Shown here one piece after another: positions 41,401 through 49,799 of a DNA stretch of 56,940 bases (positions within the stretch are counted from its first letter, which is position 1; each line of letters begins with the position of its first letter). The stretch spans positions 1 to 56,940 of the IMG/VR virus record IMGVR_UViG_3300032093_009193, one strand, 5' to 3'. The translations under genes and the position numbers were made by a program. The notes beneath the pieces are model-generated. The model ran no database searches. It saw only the letters and a list, made by a program, of their open reading frames with translations, and was not told the origin of the DNA. The stretch comes from a virus.

Positions 41401-43414
41401 CTACGCTTGTATCTGGTGATAAAAATGTTACAGTTGTACTTGTATTATTTACTGGTGAAGATACAGCATCCTGACCACGATTAAAATCTACAACACCTTC
41501 ACATGTTAATACTCTTGCCTGAGCTGAAAAACAATCTGATTCATCTTCAACTGCTGGGCATGGATCTGGATCGGGACCACCACCACCACCAAAACCACAT
41601 TGCTGACAATCAGTATTTTCACCCAAATATCTTCCAGCAATTGCTTCACACTCTGATTGTGTCCTTTGATCGCAAATTTGATTTATATCATCACAGCAAG
41701 CACCAAGATCACCACCAGTATCACATGTTGAGCAATTTGTATTTTTACCTTTATAATTTCCACCAGCCGCAGCACATTGTGCTGGAGTTATAACAGAGCA
41801 AGTACCGTCTGTTTTACAACATGCTCCAGTTTCTTCTGGTTGTGGGCATTGATCACATGTGGTGTAATCTCCAAGATAAGAACCAGAACTACTCACACAA
41901 GCGGTAAATGATAAAATAGAACAACTACCATCTGAATAACAGCAAGCACCTTTTGGAACAGAATATATGCAATCACAGTTAATTTCTGAACAGTTTAAAT
42001 CTTCACCCATAAAAACACCACCAGCTGCATCACATTGAACTTTATTTAGTTCAACACAGCCAGCTGTTGTGCAACATGGGCCAACACCAACAGCATCTTC
42101 ACAACAATTTACATCGTTACATGATCCAGTATATCCAACACCGCCAAGATATTCCTCACATAAAAGTCTGGTAAAATTGCTACCTAAACATATACCATCT
42201 TTACAGCAGGAAACAATTTCATAATCGCCACAGTAGTATGGACACAATCTATTTCCAAAATTTGTACCCTGTGGGTCATTTGCGTATGCTCCACATGTTA
42301 TTCCCCTGTAGAATGTGCCAGCAAATGATTCACATTCAGTTGGATTGCTATTTTCAAGACATCTACCATTTGAACAGCAAATTCCAGTTATACCGCAGGA
42401 ATTTATGCACGATTGAAGGGCATTAAATGTTCCAAATAATCTATCGCATTGATCCTTTGTGACATATTCATTACAACCAAGAGTTCCATCAAAATTTGTA
42501 TAACAGCAAGAACCAAAAGTATATGTTATTGGACAATTGTCATTATCAACATCAAAACCTCTAGCAGCAACCGTCGCTGACCAGCTCTCACCTTGAGTTG
42601 TGGTTGTCAGGTTGACTATGGATTTTCCACAAGTTAAGTAGTTTTCACCATTTTCAAAATACACATTTTCTGGAAAATACCATATATCTTCATTTTGGAA
42701 AATTAAAGTTATAGATACTGATTCATTTTTATTAAATGTTCCAGTGAATCCAGCAATACCGTTTGGAGTCGTTATATAGAATAATCCAGCATCATCAACA
42801 TTTAGATATGTTGGTGTATCAAAAATGTTTCTAGATTGTACAAACTTAATTTTTGATCTAGAATTTAATTTTGATTTTGTATTTCCCTTATCATCGTATA
42901 CCAAGGTTCCACTGTTATAAACACCGTCATAAGTTACACCGATTGTAGTACTTGAAATTTGATAATTTGTCTTTAAATATACCAAAGTATCAACATTCAA
43001 ATTGGCAATATCTAACTCCGACTGAACTTCTGCCAATGTTGTGTTGAAGTAAACGAAGTTTTCATCTTCTGTCAAATATAAAGAACCAGTGGCCGAAAGA
43101 CCCTTTACTTGCAACTCACCAGAAGAGTATGTATAGTATAAAGTTATACCGTCACCACTACTCACTCCAGCGATCAAAAATTCAGAAGTAGCACCTCTAA
43201 AATTTCCAGTTATTGTGCTTGTAGATCCATCAGAAAGATTTAAAATTATTCCAGTATTTGTTGGATTTGATGATAATATATAAACACCATATGGACCAGT
43301 TGCTCCGATTGGACCAGTATTTCCAGTACTTCCAGTTACACCCCTTGAACCAGTTGCTCCACTTGGTCCTTTTGGTCCGATATATGAATGTGTTCCAATA
43401 GTGCTGCTTGACAT
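38477..43414 (-). CDS. Giant modular adhesin: collagen-like start, seven GxCC repeats, large C-terminal region
   Basis: A 1645-aa protein. Residues 13-42 are ten uninterrupted Gly-X-Y triplets. About 301-607 hold seven Cys repeats opening with G/S-x-CC (near 302, 345, 402, 446, 489, 530 and 571), each roughly GxCCxxDGxC...TxxxC...GGxYxGxxxxC. A GGGGGPDPDP linker follows, then about 1000 residues of beta-rich sequence without a family I recognise, with further Cys clusters near 1400-1500 (CPLCKDY, CSECLPCC). No membrane segment is seen. Position between baseplate and neck genes implies a fibre or tail-surface protein. Confidence 0.7.
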   Translation of the reverse strand: MSSSTIGTHSYIGPKGPSGATGSRGVTGSTGNTGPIGATGPYGVYILSSNPTNTGIILNLSDGSTSTITGNFRGATSEFLIAGVSSGDGITLYYTYSSGELQVKGLSATGSLYLTEDENFVYFNTTLAEVQSELDIANLNVDTLVYLKTNYQISSTTIGVTYDGVYNSGTLVYDDKGNTKSKLNSRSKIKFVQSRNIFDTPTYLNVDDAGLFYITTPNGIAGFTGTFNKNESVSITLIFQNEDIWYFPENVYFENGENYLTCGKSIVNLTTTTQGESWSATVAARGFDVDNDNCPITYTFGSCCYTNFDGTLGCNEYVTKDQCDRLFGTFNALQSCINSCGITGICCSNGRCLENSNPTECESFAGTFYRGITCGAYANDPQGTNFGNRLCPYYCGDYEIVSCCKDGICLGSNFTRLLCEEYLGGVGYTGSCNDVNCCEDAVGVGPCCTTAGCVELNKVQCDAAGGVFMGEDLNCSEINCDCIYSVPKGACCYSDGSCSILSFTACVSSSGSYLGDYTTCDQCPQPEETGACCKTDGTCSVITPAQCAAAGGNYKGKNTNCSTCDTGGDLGACCDDINQICDQRTQSECEAIAGRYLGENTDCQQCGFGGGGGPDPDPCPAVEDESDCFSAQARVLTCEGVVDFNRGQDAVSSPVNNTSTTVTFLSPDTSVDSILTPGVVNYALSETNQVITGAPKIYFRQGIGVKDIFITKENFRSITPQTGVAYPNYFYNGELATDPNFPQGEDKLARICLKIKCDTGNPENFRFYLLRTHYPRHFAHNLAALNGYVDENDNPFEFINPTDRSLEENLDPTTGSIKYKISVDLVDEFAYMPSTVQLRDQLNNPLLGLKREPNRSADFDINGNALFNTIPQELTPRPEIIPGGLTTASDLTDYYLKLGLNIMGLTKGFENSTGYVKGFTTAGDIVNFNSSGSINISGTSKPFQYTTNTTSRMFVTYNYPLINTNYTVSTNISQLKVYNILETFQLLTPVSTSGDQSPFHDRMNAIIQFYYNKELLDRSNNNLYTASESEPGKINPQNNSSAVSATINSSGNIVGGIGIPVGYFNMGYTYMRASDSIFPTFPNSNTNSIRSVYKKYARTSNSFSNTFINNIEAEQSDSVPYQFYGLNYPGHPLTVDLLNPNYQARKETTGGFGPGGSTVIPAVVSANTYKTKPYDIIYDSGHIEFNPNDTNAPYKRYLSESNIGNFNTSTQIVEQDYTTERVIGYLSKAINDPYDQDSITLPYGRMKYLGDGEFVFCITIPNPKDYINYNDTGDGEAGIDIDPDKFTDRRLVAHNTLRLVLFTDIKPTENDSVNQSTRSKITLGNECHGLACGFSVPNYEPTCPLCKDYQVQNETNYVIGSGIPTLSGWGVQTIRNNPDCDEQTTSLCQFGSQDPNCSECLPCCFSPNRIDKAIITSCQDSESSCGCRGSIEYNSAQSCPTGTVSCVEVGDPCIQHRTVLNVLKNQLGGDFTCTGGGLIQYWFPLPDVFLDTAPDLVQYLPRFAIYTSQGSSTSSIRDKMCAPVNSGTDECPNEQNSICGNFCLTKNDGTKITCQQFIDQYNNNPGFEKITNIPQNLLLNLQQNQVNIPGEMFYRERPNNSCVTAFAGTVLKKLYISDTDYVCVPVDATDLTAINNLEDCVQGES
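41594..42514 (-). repeat. Seven-copy Cys-rich GxCC protein repeat
   Basis: Codes residues about 301-607 of the 1645-aa protein. Each unit of about 40 residues has a CC pair, a GxC turn, a Thr-x-x-x-C step and a GGxYxGxxxxC end. Units 5-7 (GACC starts) are the most regular, the first ones more diverged, and spacing between units varies from about 41 to 57 residues. Confidence 0.8.
43289..43378 (-). repeat. Collagen-like Gly-X-Y repeat (10 triplets)
   Basis: Residues 13-42 of the 1645-aa protein read as GPK, GPS, GAT, GSR, GVT, GST, GNT, GPI, GAT, GPY. A triple helix here would make the protein trimeric. Confidence 0.85.
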
Positions 43415-43423
43415 AATTTTAAT

Positions 43424-43431
43424 TATTTATA
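43424..43431 (-). promoter_or_regulatory. T4-type late promoter for the 1645-aa gene
   Basis: Minus-strand TATAAATA in the 22-bp gap between the two adhesin genes. Nine bases separate it from the ATG at 43414, so the predicted leader is only about 4 nt, without a ribosome site. Confidence 0.6.
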
Positions 43432-43436
43432 AGATA

Positions 43437-46400
43437 TTATGTAGTTCCATCTGGACAACTTGGGCATGAATTATAGTTAAAATCATCCTCAGCTAGTTTT
43501 ATAGAATAAGAAGAATCTTCATAAACTAAAATTGGAATTCTTCTTATTGGCCTCAATCTGGCTACTTTAGAATCTCTATTTTGTGATTCTACAAATCCAT
43601 TTGAAAAATTTTGCGTTAGCATTTTTTCACCAGCACAAGCATTCATACTTAAATCGTATAATTTATCTTCTGTTAGATTAAAATCATTTTTTGTAAATCT
43701 AAATTTAGAATTAAATTCTCCACTTGGAGTTTCGAATATTTCATAGTATTTCTTATCCAAATGATTATTTACATTCCACTTGTGTAGAGTACACATACTG
43801 GAAGAACTCCAATATTTTTGTGCTGCAAACACATCATCACCATTTAATGCTATTGCAGTATTTAGTTCAGTTAGATTTCCATAAATATGGTTCAATTCAA
43901 TGATACTTGGAACATACCAATCATTGTATCCATTTAATCCAGTTTGATTCAAAACAGAAATTTGCTTCATACAGCTGTCGGAATCAGTCATATTATCCCA
44001 TAAAATTGCATATGAATTTTTAAATTCATTTTCATTTGTTTCAATGGTATTTTCAATTGTATTATTTTGCCACTTACTATTTGGATAGGCTCCATTGCTA
44101 TAGAATACGAATCTATCAAAAGCAAGTGCATCTACCCCAGTATTTGAATCGTTTTCAGCTAAATCTCTAAACCAAAAATAAGTATTTTCTTTGGAAGTTT
44201 CGTCATGCATTCTTGTGGTTAGAAGACCGTCAATCATGCATGTTGAAATTGGTTCCAAATTATATCCAAATTCACCATTACCTCTTACTCTTGATTCAGA
44301 TATTCCCCAAGACAAATTCTTACTACCAGATATTTCAATATCTTCTGGGGCAACGATTATAGCCCAAAGCATATGAATTTGAGTTTCACCGTAAAATTGT
44401 TTTGCCAACTTAAGATAAGTTGAGGAGCCAACAAAACCTAAAGGTTCAAACATTGAAATATTTGAAAGATGTTCTAATGAATATGAGAAAGTTCCATTTC
44501 TAATATCATATTCTAGGTTATCCTTGAACATGATTCCATCATCCCACTCAACTGGAGTATTTAATGTTGCAGTTTGTCTGGCAACACCTTCATATGTTTG
44601 CATTATGAATGGTAAACCAGCTTTTAACAAGCAAGAATTTATTCTTTGCTTATCTTCTGTCAAAACTTCTGGATAGGTTCTTGTAAAGTACTTGATATTA
44701 AGTGATGATGGAGGAAGGGAAGTAGTGCCAAAAGTTACACCAGATTCACCAAAACAGTTTTTATATTTCCAAGTTGGATCTGTTGGCATAAATCCTCTTG
44801 GAAAATATCTACAAGAAAGTGGTTGACCTTCAGCAACCAATGGATTTGAATAAACTGAACAGGGTGATGGTGCTCCAACAATACCAACAAGATATCCACC
44901 ACCAACATAAGTCCCTATTGGTAAACATGGGATCAATTCTGAATATTTACACGCTTCAGATGAATTGAAATATTCACCTCTGAAGTTGTTTCCGCAGCAG
45001 GAATTTAGACCACAAACTTCACCTGGCCCTAAGAAAATTCCACCACTTTCTTTGCACTCTACTGGTGTATAACCATCGTTACATTCACTACCATCAGCTT
45101 TGCAGCATCCACCCCGTAAGGTATCTAAGCAATCTGGATCACAATCACCATCACAGCTTTCTCCTGGATGAAATGAACTATTTGGTATGCTTTCACAAGC
45201 AAAACTTGTTATATCATCGTAGCATTTACCTTTTACGCAGCATTTTCCAGTTTGATCATCTAGAGGACAATAACTTGGGCAATTAAAATATCCCTCACCA
45301 ATACTACCTCTCACTGGATGACAGACTTCATTTGGGTAAAAAATTCCATTATATTTCAAACATAGTTCTTGTGAGGTGCTTATACATTCCCCGTTAACAC
45401 AGCAAGCACCTTCTGCGAAACAATCACCACTTCCATTTTCTAAACTTGAAACATATCTTTTAACGCATTCTACCGTGCTGAAACTTCCACCCATATCATA
45501 GCAATATTGCTTTGTAACATAATCTAAACATTTAATATCTGATACTGTCTCATTTAACGCACAGAAGCAGCATGAACCTATATTCCCAGTTGCACCTATT
45601 ACTTGTGGAGTAAATATAGAATTTTTCTTAATAGTAACTGGTAAAAACTTATAATCTAAATCGACACCACCACTACTTCCAATGAAGAGATTCGGTGTAT
45701 ATGTAAATCCATTTAAAGTATTGTTTATCTTTTCTTCAAATCTTTGTTTATTTACATTATAGCCAATATCTGGAGAATATGAATAAACTGGAACTGCTAT
45801 TCCAGTTGCACCAGTATAACCCACTATATCCTGGGTTAAATTTGCTAGTGTTTCATTAAAATTTTTAGTGTTGTATAATGTTATTCTTTCACCAGCTAAT
45901 GGAATTCTTAAGGTCTGCGTTGTAGCATCCCAATAACTATTCGGAACTCCCTTTGCCTTTGTTGGTGTGTAGATATAAGCAATATTTCCAGTTTCACCAA
46001 CTGGGAAAAAATTATAGGTTTTACCCTGAACTATAATTTGATTAGATGTTACTGAAACTGATTCTATAGATCCTGTGGAACTTCTAAAAGTTATACCTTT
46101 AATTTTCAGATAATCAGTTTTTCCCAATTCTAATAAATTTTGAGATTTTTGAACTTCGTTGTAATGATATAATACGGATATTCCATTAGTAGTTACACCC
46201 TTAACAACAGCATACTGATTTTCATACTCTGAGGTTGCACCCTGAATATTAATTTGAATCGTTCCAGTATCACCTAAAAATATAGTTAAAATATTTGAAG
46301 ATGTCGAAGTAAATCCAGTTATACCATAACCAGTATTTCCAGTGGCTCCACGAACCAAAGGTCCAGTGATTCCAGTAGCACCAGTTATACCAACAGGGCC

Positions 46401-46475
46401 AGTTGGACCAGTAACACCAAAAACTCTTGTACTGATCGTTGAAAAGACAAAATTTGAGCTTCCTAAAATCGACAT
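43437..46475 (-). CDS. Modular adhesin: collagen-like start, Cys-rich repeats, DUF1566-like C-terminus
   Basis: A 1012-aa protein with three recognisable parts. Residues 20-40 are seven Gly-X-Y triplets (GPT, GPV, GIT and so on) with a second short run GAT GNT. About 297-500 contain Cys repeats with GSCC, GACC, GKCC and GGCC starts and endings of the type GxFxxGExC. The C-terminal 160 residues hold NDWYVPSIIELNHIY, KYWSSSSM, a KFRFTK strand and RLRPIRR, the DUF1566 pattern of a C-type-lectin-like fold. CATAAATA lies 6 nt before the ATG. Probable receptor-binding or decoration fibre. Confidence 0.7.
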   Translation of the reverse strand: MSILGSSNFVFSTISTRVFGVTGPTGPVGITGATGITGPLVRGATGNTGYGITGFTSTSSNILTIFLGDTGTIQINIQGATSEYENQYAVVKGVTTNGISVLYHYNEVQKSQNLLELGKTDYLKIKGITFRSSTGSIESVSVTSNQIIVQGKTYNFFPVGETGNIAYIYTPTKAKGVPNSYWDATTQTLRIPLAGERITLYNTKNFNETLANLTQDIVGYTGATGIAVPVYSYSPDIGYNVNKQRFEEKINNTLNGFTYTPNLFIGSSGGVDLDYKFLPVTIKKNSIFTPQVIGATGNIGSCCFCALNETVSDIKCLDYVTKQYCYDMGGSFSTVECVKRYVSSLENGSGDCFAEGACCVNGECISTSQELCLKYNGIFYPNEVCHPVRGSIGEGYFNCPSYCPLDDQTGKCCVKGKCYDDITSFACESIPNSSFHPGESCDGDCDPDCLDTLRGGCCKADGSECNDGYTPVECKESGGIFLGPGEVCGLNSCCGNNFRGEYFNSSEACKYSELIPCLPIGTYVGGGYLVGIVGAPSPCSVYSNPLVAEGQPLSCRYFPRGFMPTDPTWKYKNCFGESGVTFGTTSLPPSSLNIKYFTRTYPEVLTEDKQRINSCLLKAGLPFIMQTYEGVARQTATLNTPVEWDDGIMFKDNLEYDIRNGTFSYSLEHLSNISMFEPLGFVGSSTYLKLAKQFYGETQIHMLWAIIVAPEDIEISGSKNLSWGISESRVRGNGEFGYNLEPISTCMIDGLLTTRMHDETSKENTYFWFRDLAENDSNTGVDALAFDRFVFYSNGAYPNSKWQNNTIENTIETNENEFKNSYAILWDNMTDSDSCMKQISVLNQTGLNGYNDWYVPSIIELNHIYGNLTELNTAIALNGDDVFAAQKYWSSSSMCTLHKWNVNNHLDKKYYEIFETPSGEFNSKFRFTKNDFNLTEDKLYDLSMNACAGEKMLTQNFSNGFVESQNRDSKVARLRPIRRIPILVYEDSSYSIKLAEDDFNYNSCPSCPDGTT
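46356..46418 (-). repeat. Collagen-like Gly-X-Y repeat (7 triplets)
   Basis: Residues 20-40 of the 1012-aa protein, beginning GVT GPT GPV GIT; a second short run follows after two residues. Confidence 0.8.
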
Positions 46476-46476
46476 A

Positions 46477-49317
46477 TTAGATATTTATGATTGGGAATCT
46501 CCAGAATTTATAATTATTTGAACCTGGTAGTGGATGTCTTCCATCACATCTTATTAATTTAATTGGTCTTATTTTTCTCTCACTTGTTCTTGTATATGCT
46601 ACATCGAAAGAATAAGTAGAAGATCCAAAAGGAGTTGTAAATAAATCATATGCCCAAGCTCTTGTTCCTATTGTTGTTGATGTTGCAAAACCATTTAATA
46701 AAGCTAGATCAAATGATCCAGTAGATGTCCAATAACTTCCAATAATTGGTTCAAATCCACTCAATAATAATGATGAATTTAAATTAAAATCAGTATCAGT
46801 TAAAACTAAATTAAATAAAAATCCCATCTCATCATGACTAGGAACAAACCAACTTGATTCTATATCTGATGTTGGTGGATTATCTATATTAAATTTTGTT
46901 ATAGCATCGGCTAAACTAGTACTATTAGCATATATTGGATCTGGTGCATATGCTGGATCAAAAGAAGAAATTCTAGCACCACATAGTCTACCAGTATTAT
47001 ATAACCCATAATTTCTAGTCCATGAACCATTTATAGATTGCTTGGGTGCATTATAAATCCAGATGGCATAATCATTTATCGTTCTTACCGTAGCACAACT
47101 TCTGAAAGAATTTGAATATAAAGAAGCATAAGATGCTACAGATATAGTTGAATTATTTTCAAAAATATATCCTTCATCTGCATATGTTTTAGTTAAAATA
47201 TCTTCTGTGTCTTTTGTTAATGTTATTGGATCATATAATGGACCCCAAGAAAGATTATTTTTACTCCATATAAAATTTTTATTTCCATTTATTTCTATAT
47301 CTTCTTTTGCAACAATTATAATAAATGTATCAGAATTTCCACATATATTAGATTCAGGATACGCATTTACACCATATCCTGAATAATCTTTAAGAGATCT
47401 ATAATTTCTCTTATAAAATCCACTAGCATTTAGAAAAATATTATTATAGCTATTTGTTAAGTCTGCTGGTGGCTTTCCAAATAAATTAACATCATAATTA
47501 AAATTATCAAAGACTTTATGTCCAGAAACTATATTAGAAAAATCAAAAAAGCCAGCAACGACACCACCAGCAAATTCATCTCCCTGTTTCAATTCCCCTA
47601 TTCCAGGAACTCCCTGAAAGCATGGAATGTTATCAGGTGAACAATTAATTTCTTGACATGTTAAATTTGCACCAGAATAACTTTTATTATCTGCAAAACA
47701 ATCACTATAAATAACATTATTTTCACATGTTATTCCTTTATCGCAACACGCACCATAACCATCCTGACAAATATATGCAAGTTGCCCATTATCAGTTCCA
47801 AAATTTTTAGTACATGTTCCATGAAAATACCATTGATTCAATATAGCATTAGATTTTGATGTTATTCCACCTGTTTGATTTACTCCAGTACAATAAGCAC
47901 CCTGTTCCTGTTCAACAACAGTTTGGGAACATTGAAAGAATGAACTATTTGTAACTATTCCTCTATATGGATGCCAAATTGCATTTGGATCAATTGCCTT
48001 GCATTGACAAAATGTTAGATCTGCACTTGCATTACCATTGTAAAAACAGCAGAATCCTTGTGAAGAGCATAGAGATGAATCGCCTAAAGTTTTTCCATAA
48101 TAAAAATATCCAGGACAATTTGATTTAAATGATTCAGACACAGATCCAAAACAGCTAACTGGACAACATAATCCTTCTGCAAAGTTTACAGATGCATTAA
48201 CATCAATCTCATCTTCAAAAGGATAACATGTTGTTGGTATTGTATCGTGAGTTGATGTTATATCTGCTTGTGCCGAATCATATTGAGCGGGGATTGCAAG
48301 ATATCTTCCACCTAAAGATATCATGTTAATAACATTAAATTTTTGTTTTGCTGGACAAAAATATGAATCATTTTGCCAAACAATTCCAGATAAATCAAAT
48401 CTTTCAAAAAAATTAGATGCAAATGTTATTCCATTTGATATATCTGATTCATCTTCATAAGTAGCGTAGTAAATGTTTCCACCATAAGTAAAACCATTTG
48501 GAATGTGTAGAGACAATCCACTAGAGTGTGTGGTTAGTTCTGGTTTCTTTATCAGGAAAGCAAAACCATTTATTCCATTATTTGTAGACAAATTTTGAGT
48601 GTATGGACTTATGTAAAAGACACTACCATCATCTGGATTTATTTTATAACATGCCAATGAATTGCTGAATATAGTTGGATTCGCAATTACCAAGCCTTCT
48701 TGAATATTTTTATTTTGTACTAATACAGCTTTTTCATAATCATCATAAAATGATGCTGTAATTCCATATTGTTTCTGCCCAGTTCTATTGTAAAGTAAAT
48801 TTCCAAGAGTTCCACCAGAAATTCCTATAAAGCCAAGATTTACTGCACTATAATCCACAACAACTGTTTCTGGTGGATTTGAAGTGTTGTCGTAATATAT
48901 TCTTAAAATATTTTCATAGTTTGACGATATACCTTTAAATGTCAGTATATCAACTGGAAAATCGCCGTCATAAGTTTGATCAATTAAAGAATTTGATAAA
49001 ACGCTAAAGGAGGCTAGACTTATTCCTTCCAGAGATATTTTAGAATACCCAGATATTCCAACTATTTCAGATTGGCTTAGTTTTGATGTGTTATCGCTAT
49101 AGAAAAATTCAAAATAATTATCACTAAGTTTTATTATATTGACTAGTGTAGCACCAGTTGGTCCAGTTGGGCCAACAATACTTGGACCACAAGCACCAGC
49201 TGGACCCTGTGGTCCTTGATTTCCAGTTGGTCCAGTTATACCAATAAAATTACGAAAAAAAGTCAAACCCCTATATGGGATATTACTTGAATCTGGTATG
49301 AATGGTTCATCTGCCAT
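46477..49317 (-). CDS. Modular adhesin: collagen-like start, Cys-rich segment, DUF1566-like C-terminus
   Basis: A 946-aa protein. Residues 26-46 and 49-57 are Gly-X-Y triplets, including GPT GNQ GPQ GPA. Between about 375 and 560 lie Cys-rich units (GLCCPVSCFG, GFCCFYNGN, GYGACCDKGITC). A GDEFAGGVVAGFF segment begins the C-terminal part, which carries SSWFVPSHDEMGFL, GSYWTSTGS, RAWAYDLF and RKIRPIKLIR, the clearest DUF1566 match of the group. The ATG overlaps the stop of the 156-aa gene. Likely a trimeric tail-surface adhesin. Confidence 0.72.
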   Translation of the reverse strand: MADEPFIPDSSNIPYRGLTFFRNFIGITGPTGNQGPQGPAGACGPSIVGPTGPTGATLVNIIKLSDNYFEFFYSDNTSKLSQSEIVGISGYSKISLEGISLASFSVLSNSLIDQTYDGDFPVDILTFKGISSNYENILRIYYDNTSNPPETVVVDYSAVNLGFIGISGGTLGNLLYNRTGQKQYGITASFYDDYEKAVLVQNKNIQEGLVIANPTIFSNSLACYKINPDDGSVFYISPYTQNLSTNNGINGFAFLIKKPELTTHSSGLSLHIPNGFTYGGNIYYATYEDESDISNGITFASNFFERFDLSGIVWQNDSYFCPAKQKFNVINMISLGGRYLAIPAQYDSAQADITSTHDTIPTTCYPFEDEIDVNASVNFAEGLCCPVSCFGSVSESFKSNCPGYFYYGKTLGDSSLCSSQGFCCFYNGNASADLTFCQCKAIDPNAIWHPYRGIVTNSSFFQCSQTVVEQEQGAYCTGVNQTGGITSKSNAILNQWYFHGTCTKNFGTDNGQLAYICQDGYGACCDKGITCENNVIYSDCFADNKSYSGANLTCQEINCSPDNIPCFQGVPGIGELKQGDEFAGGVVAGFFDFSNIVSGHKVFDNFNYDVNLFGKPPADLTNSYNNIFLNASGFYKRNYRSLKDYSGYGVNAYPESNICGNSDTFIIIVAKEDIEINGNKNFIWSKNNLSWGPLYDPITLTKDTEDILTKTYADEGYIFENNSTISVASYASLYSNSFRSCATVRTINDYAIWIYNAPKQSINGSWTRNYGLYNTGRLCGARISSFDPAYAPDPIYANSTSLADAITKFNIDNPPTSDIESSWFVPSHDEMGFLFNLVLTDTDFNLNSSLLLSGFEPIIGSYWTSTGSFDLALLNGFATSTTIGTRAWAYDLFTTPFGSSTYSFDVAYTRTSERKIRPIKLIRCDGRHPLPGSNNYKFWRFPIINI
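49147..49242 (-). repeat. Collagen-like Gly-X-Y repeat (interrupted)
   Basis: Residues 26-46 and 49-57 of the 946-aa protein, including GPT GNQ GPQ GPA GAC GPS, broken once by Ile-Val. A Cys within the repeat could lock chains together. Confidence 0.8.
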
Positions 49318-49787
49318 TATGCTTGAACTTTATATCCTATGTAATTTACAACGACACCAGTATAAGCACCATGTGGTGCTACCTGATAAACAGCTTTCAC
49401 TATATGGTTCGAATCTGTAGGAGCCAATGACTGCAATTTACCAGCAGTTAATCCACTTAAAAAGTAAATATCATGTCCACCAGCACCGCCTGTGCTCAAG
49501 TTAATGTTTCCAGTTAAACCAATAGAACCATACATGACTACATTTGCATTACCACTTCCATCTATCGATTCAACCACACCAAAAACTTCAGCGGTAACGG
49601 CATTATCTGCTTTTGATTTTGTATATTTGCCACTGGCAACATCGTAATAAATAGCATCACCCAAAGAGAGTCCAGTTGCTACAATGGCTGAAGATTGTAG
49701 TAAAAAGGAAAGTCTACTTCCACCATCTGATGAACTAACGACTGTGTTTGATGATTTAATATTTGAACTGGTACTACAGGATGGCAT
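49317..49787 (-). CDS. Small fibre-module protein
   Basis: A 156-aa, Ser/Gly/Val-rich beta protein. Residues about 35-125 (ATGLSLGDAIYYDVASGKY, AEVFGVVESIDGSGNANVV, YFLSGLTAGKLQ) match in layout the domain at about 100-210 of the neighbouring 769-aa protein (AEVMGIVTSVGNTYSFVTV, YFLDPTNQGKI). It is therefore a free-standing copy of a fibre domain. AGGAA lies before the ATG. Probably a virion component; the role is unknown. Confidence 0.55.
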   Translation of the reverse strand: MPSCSTSSNIKSSNTVVSSSDGGSRLSFLLQSSAIVATGLSLGDAIYYDVASGKYTKSKADNAVTAEVFGVVESIDGSGNANVVMYGSIGLTGNINLSTGGAGGHDIYFLSGLTAGKLQSLAPTDSNHIVKAVYQVAPHGAYTGVVVNYIGYKVQA

Positions 49788-49799
49788 ATTTTTTTCCTA

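Noticed and set aside
41594-42514. CRISPR-like periodic sequence
   Set aside because: The periodicity is at protein level (Cys repeats) with varied DNA and unequal spacing, not identical direct repeats with spacers.
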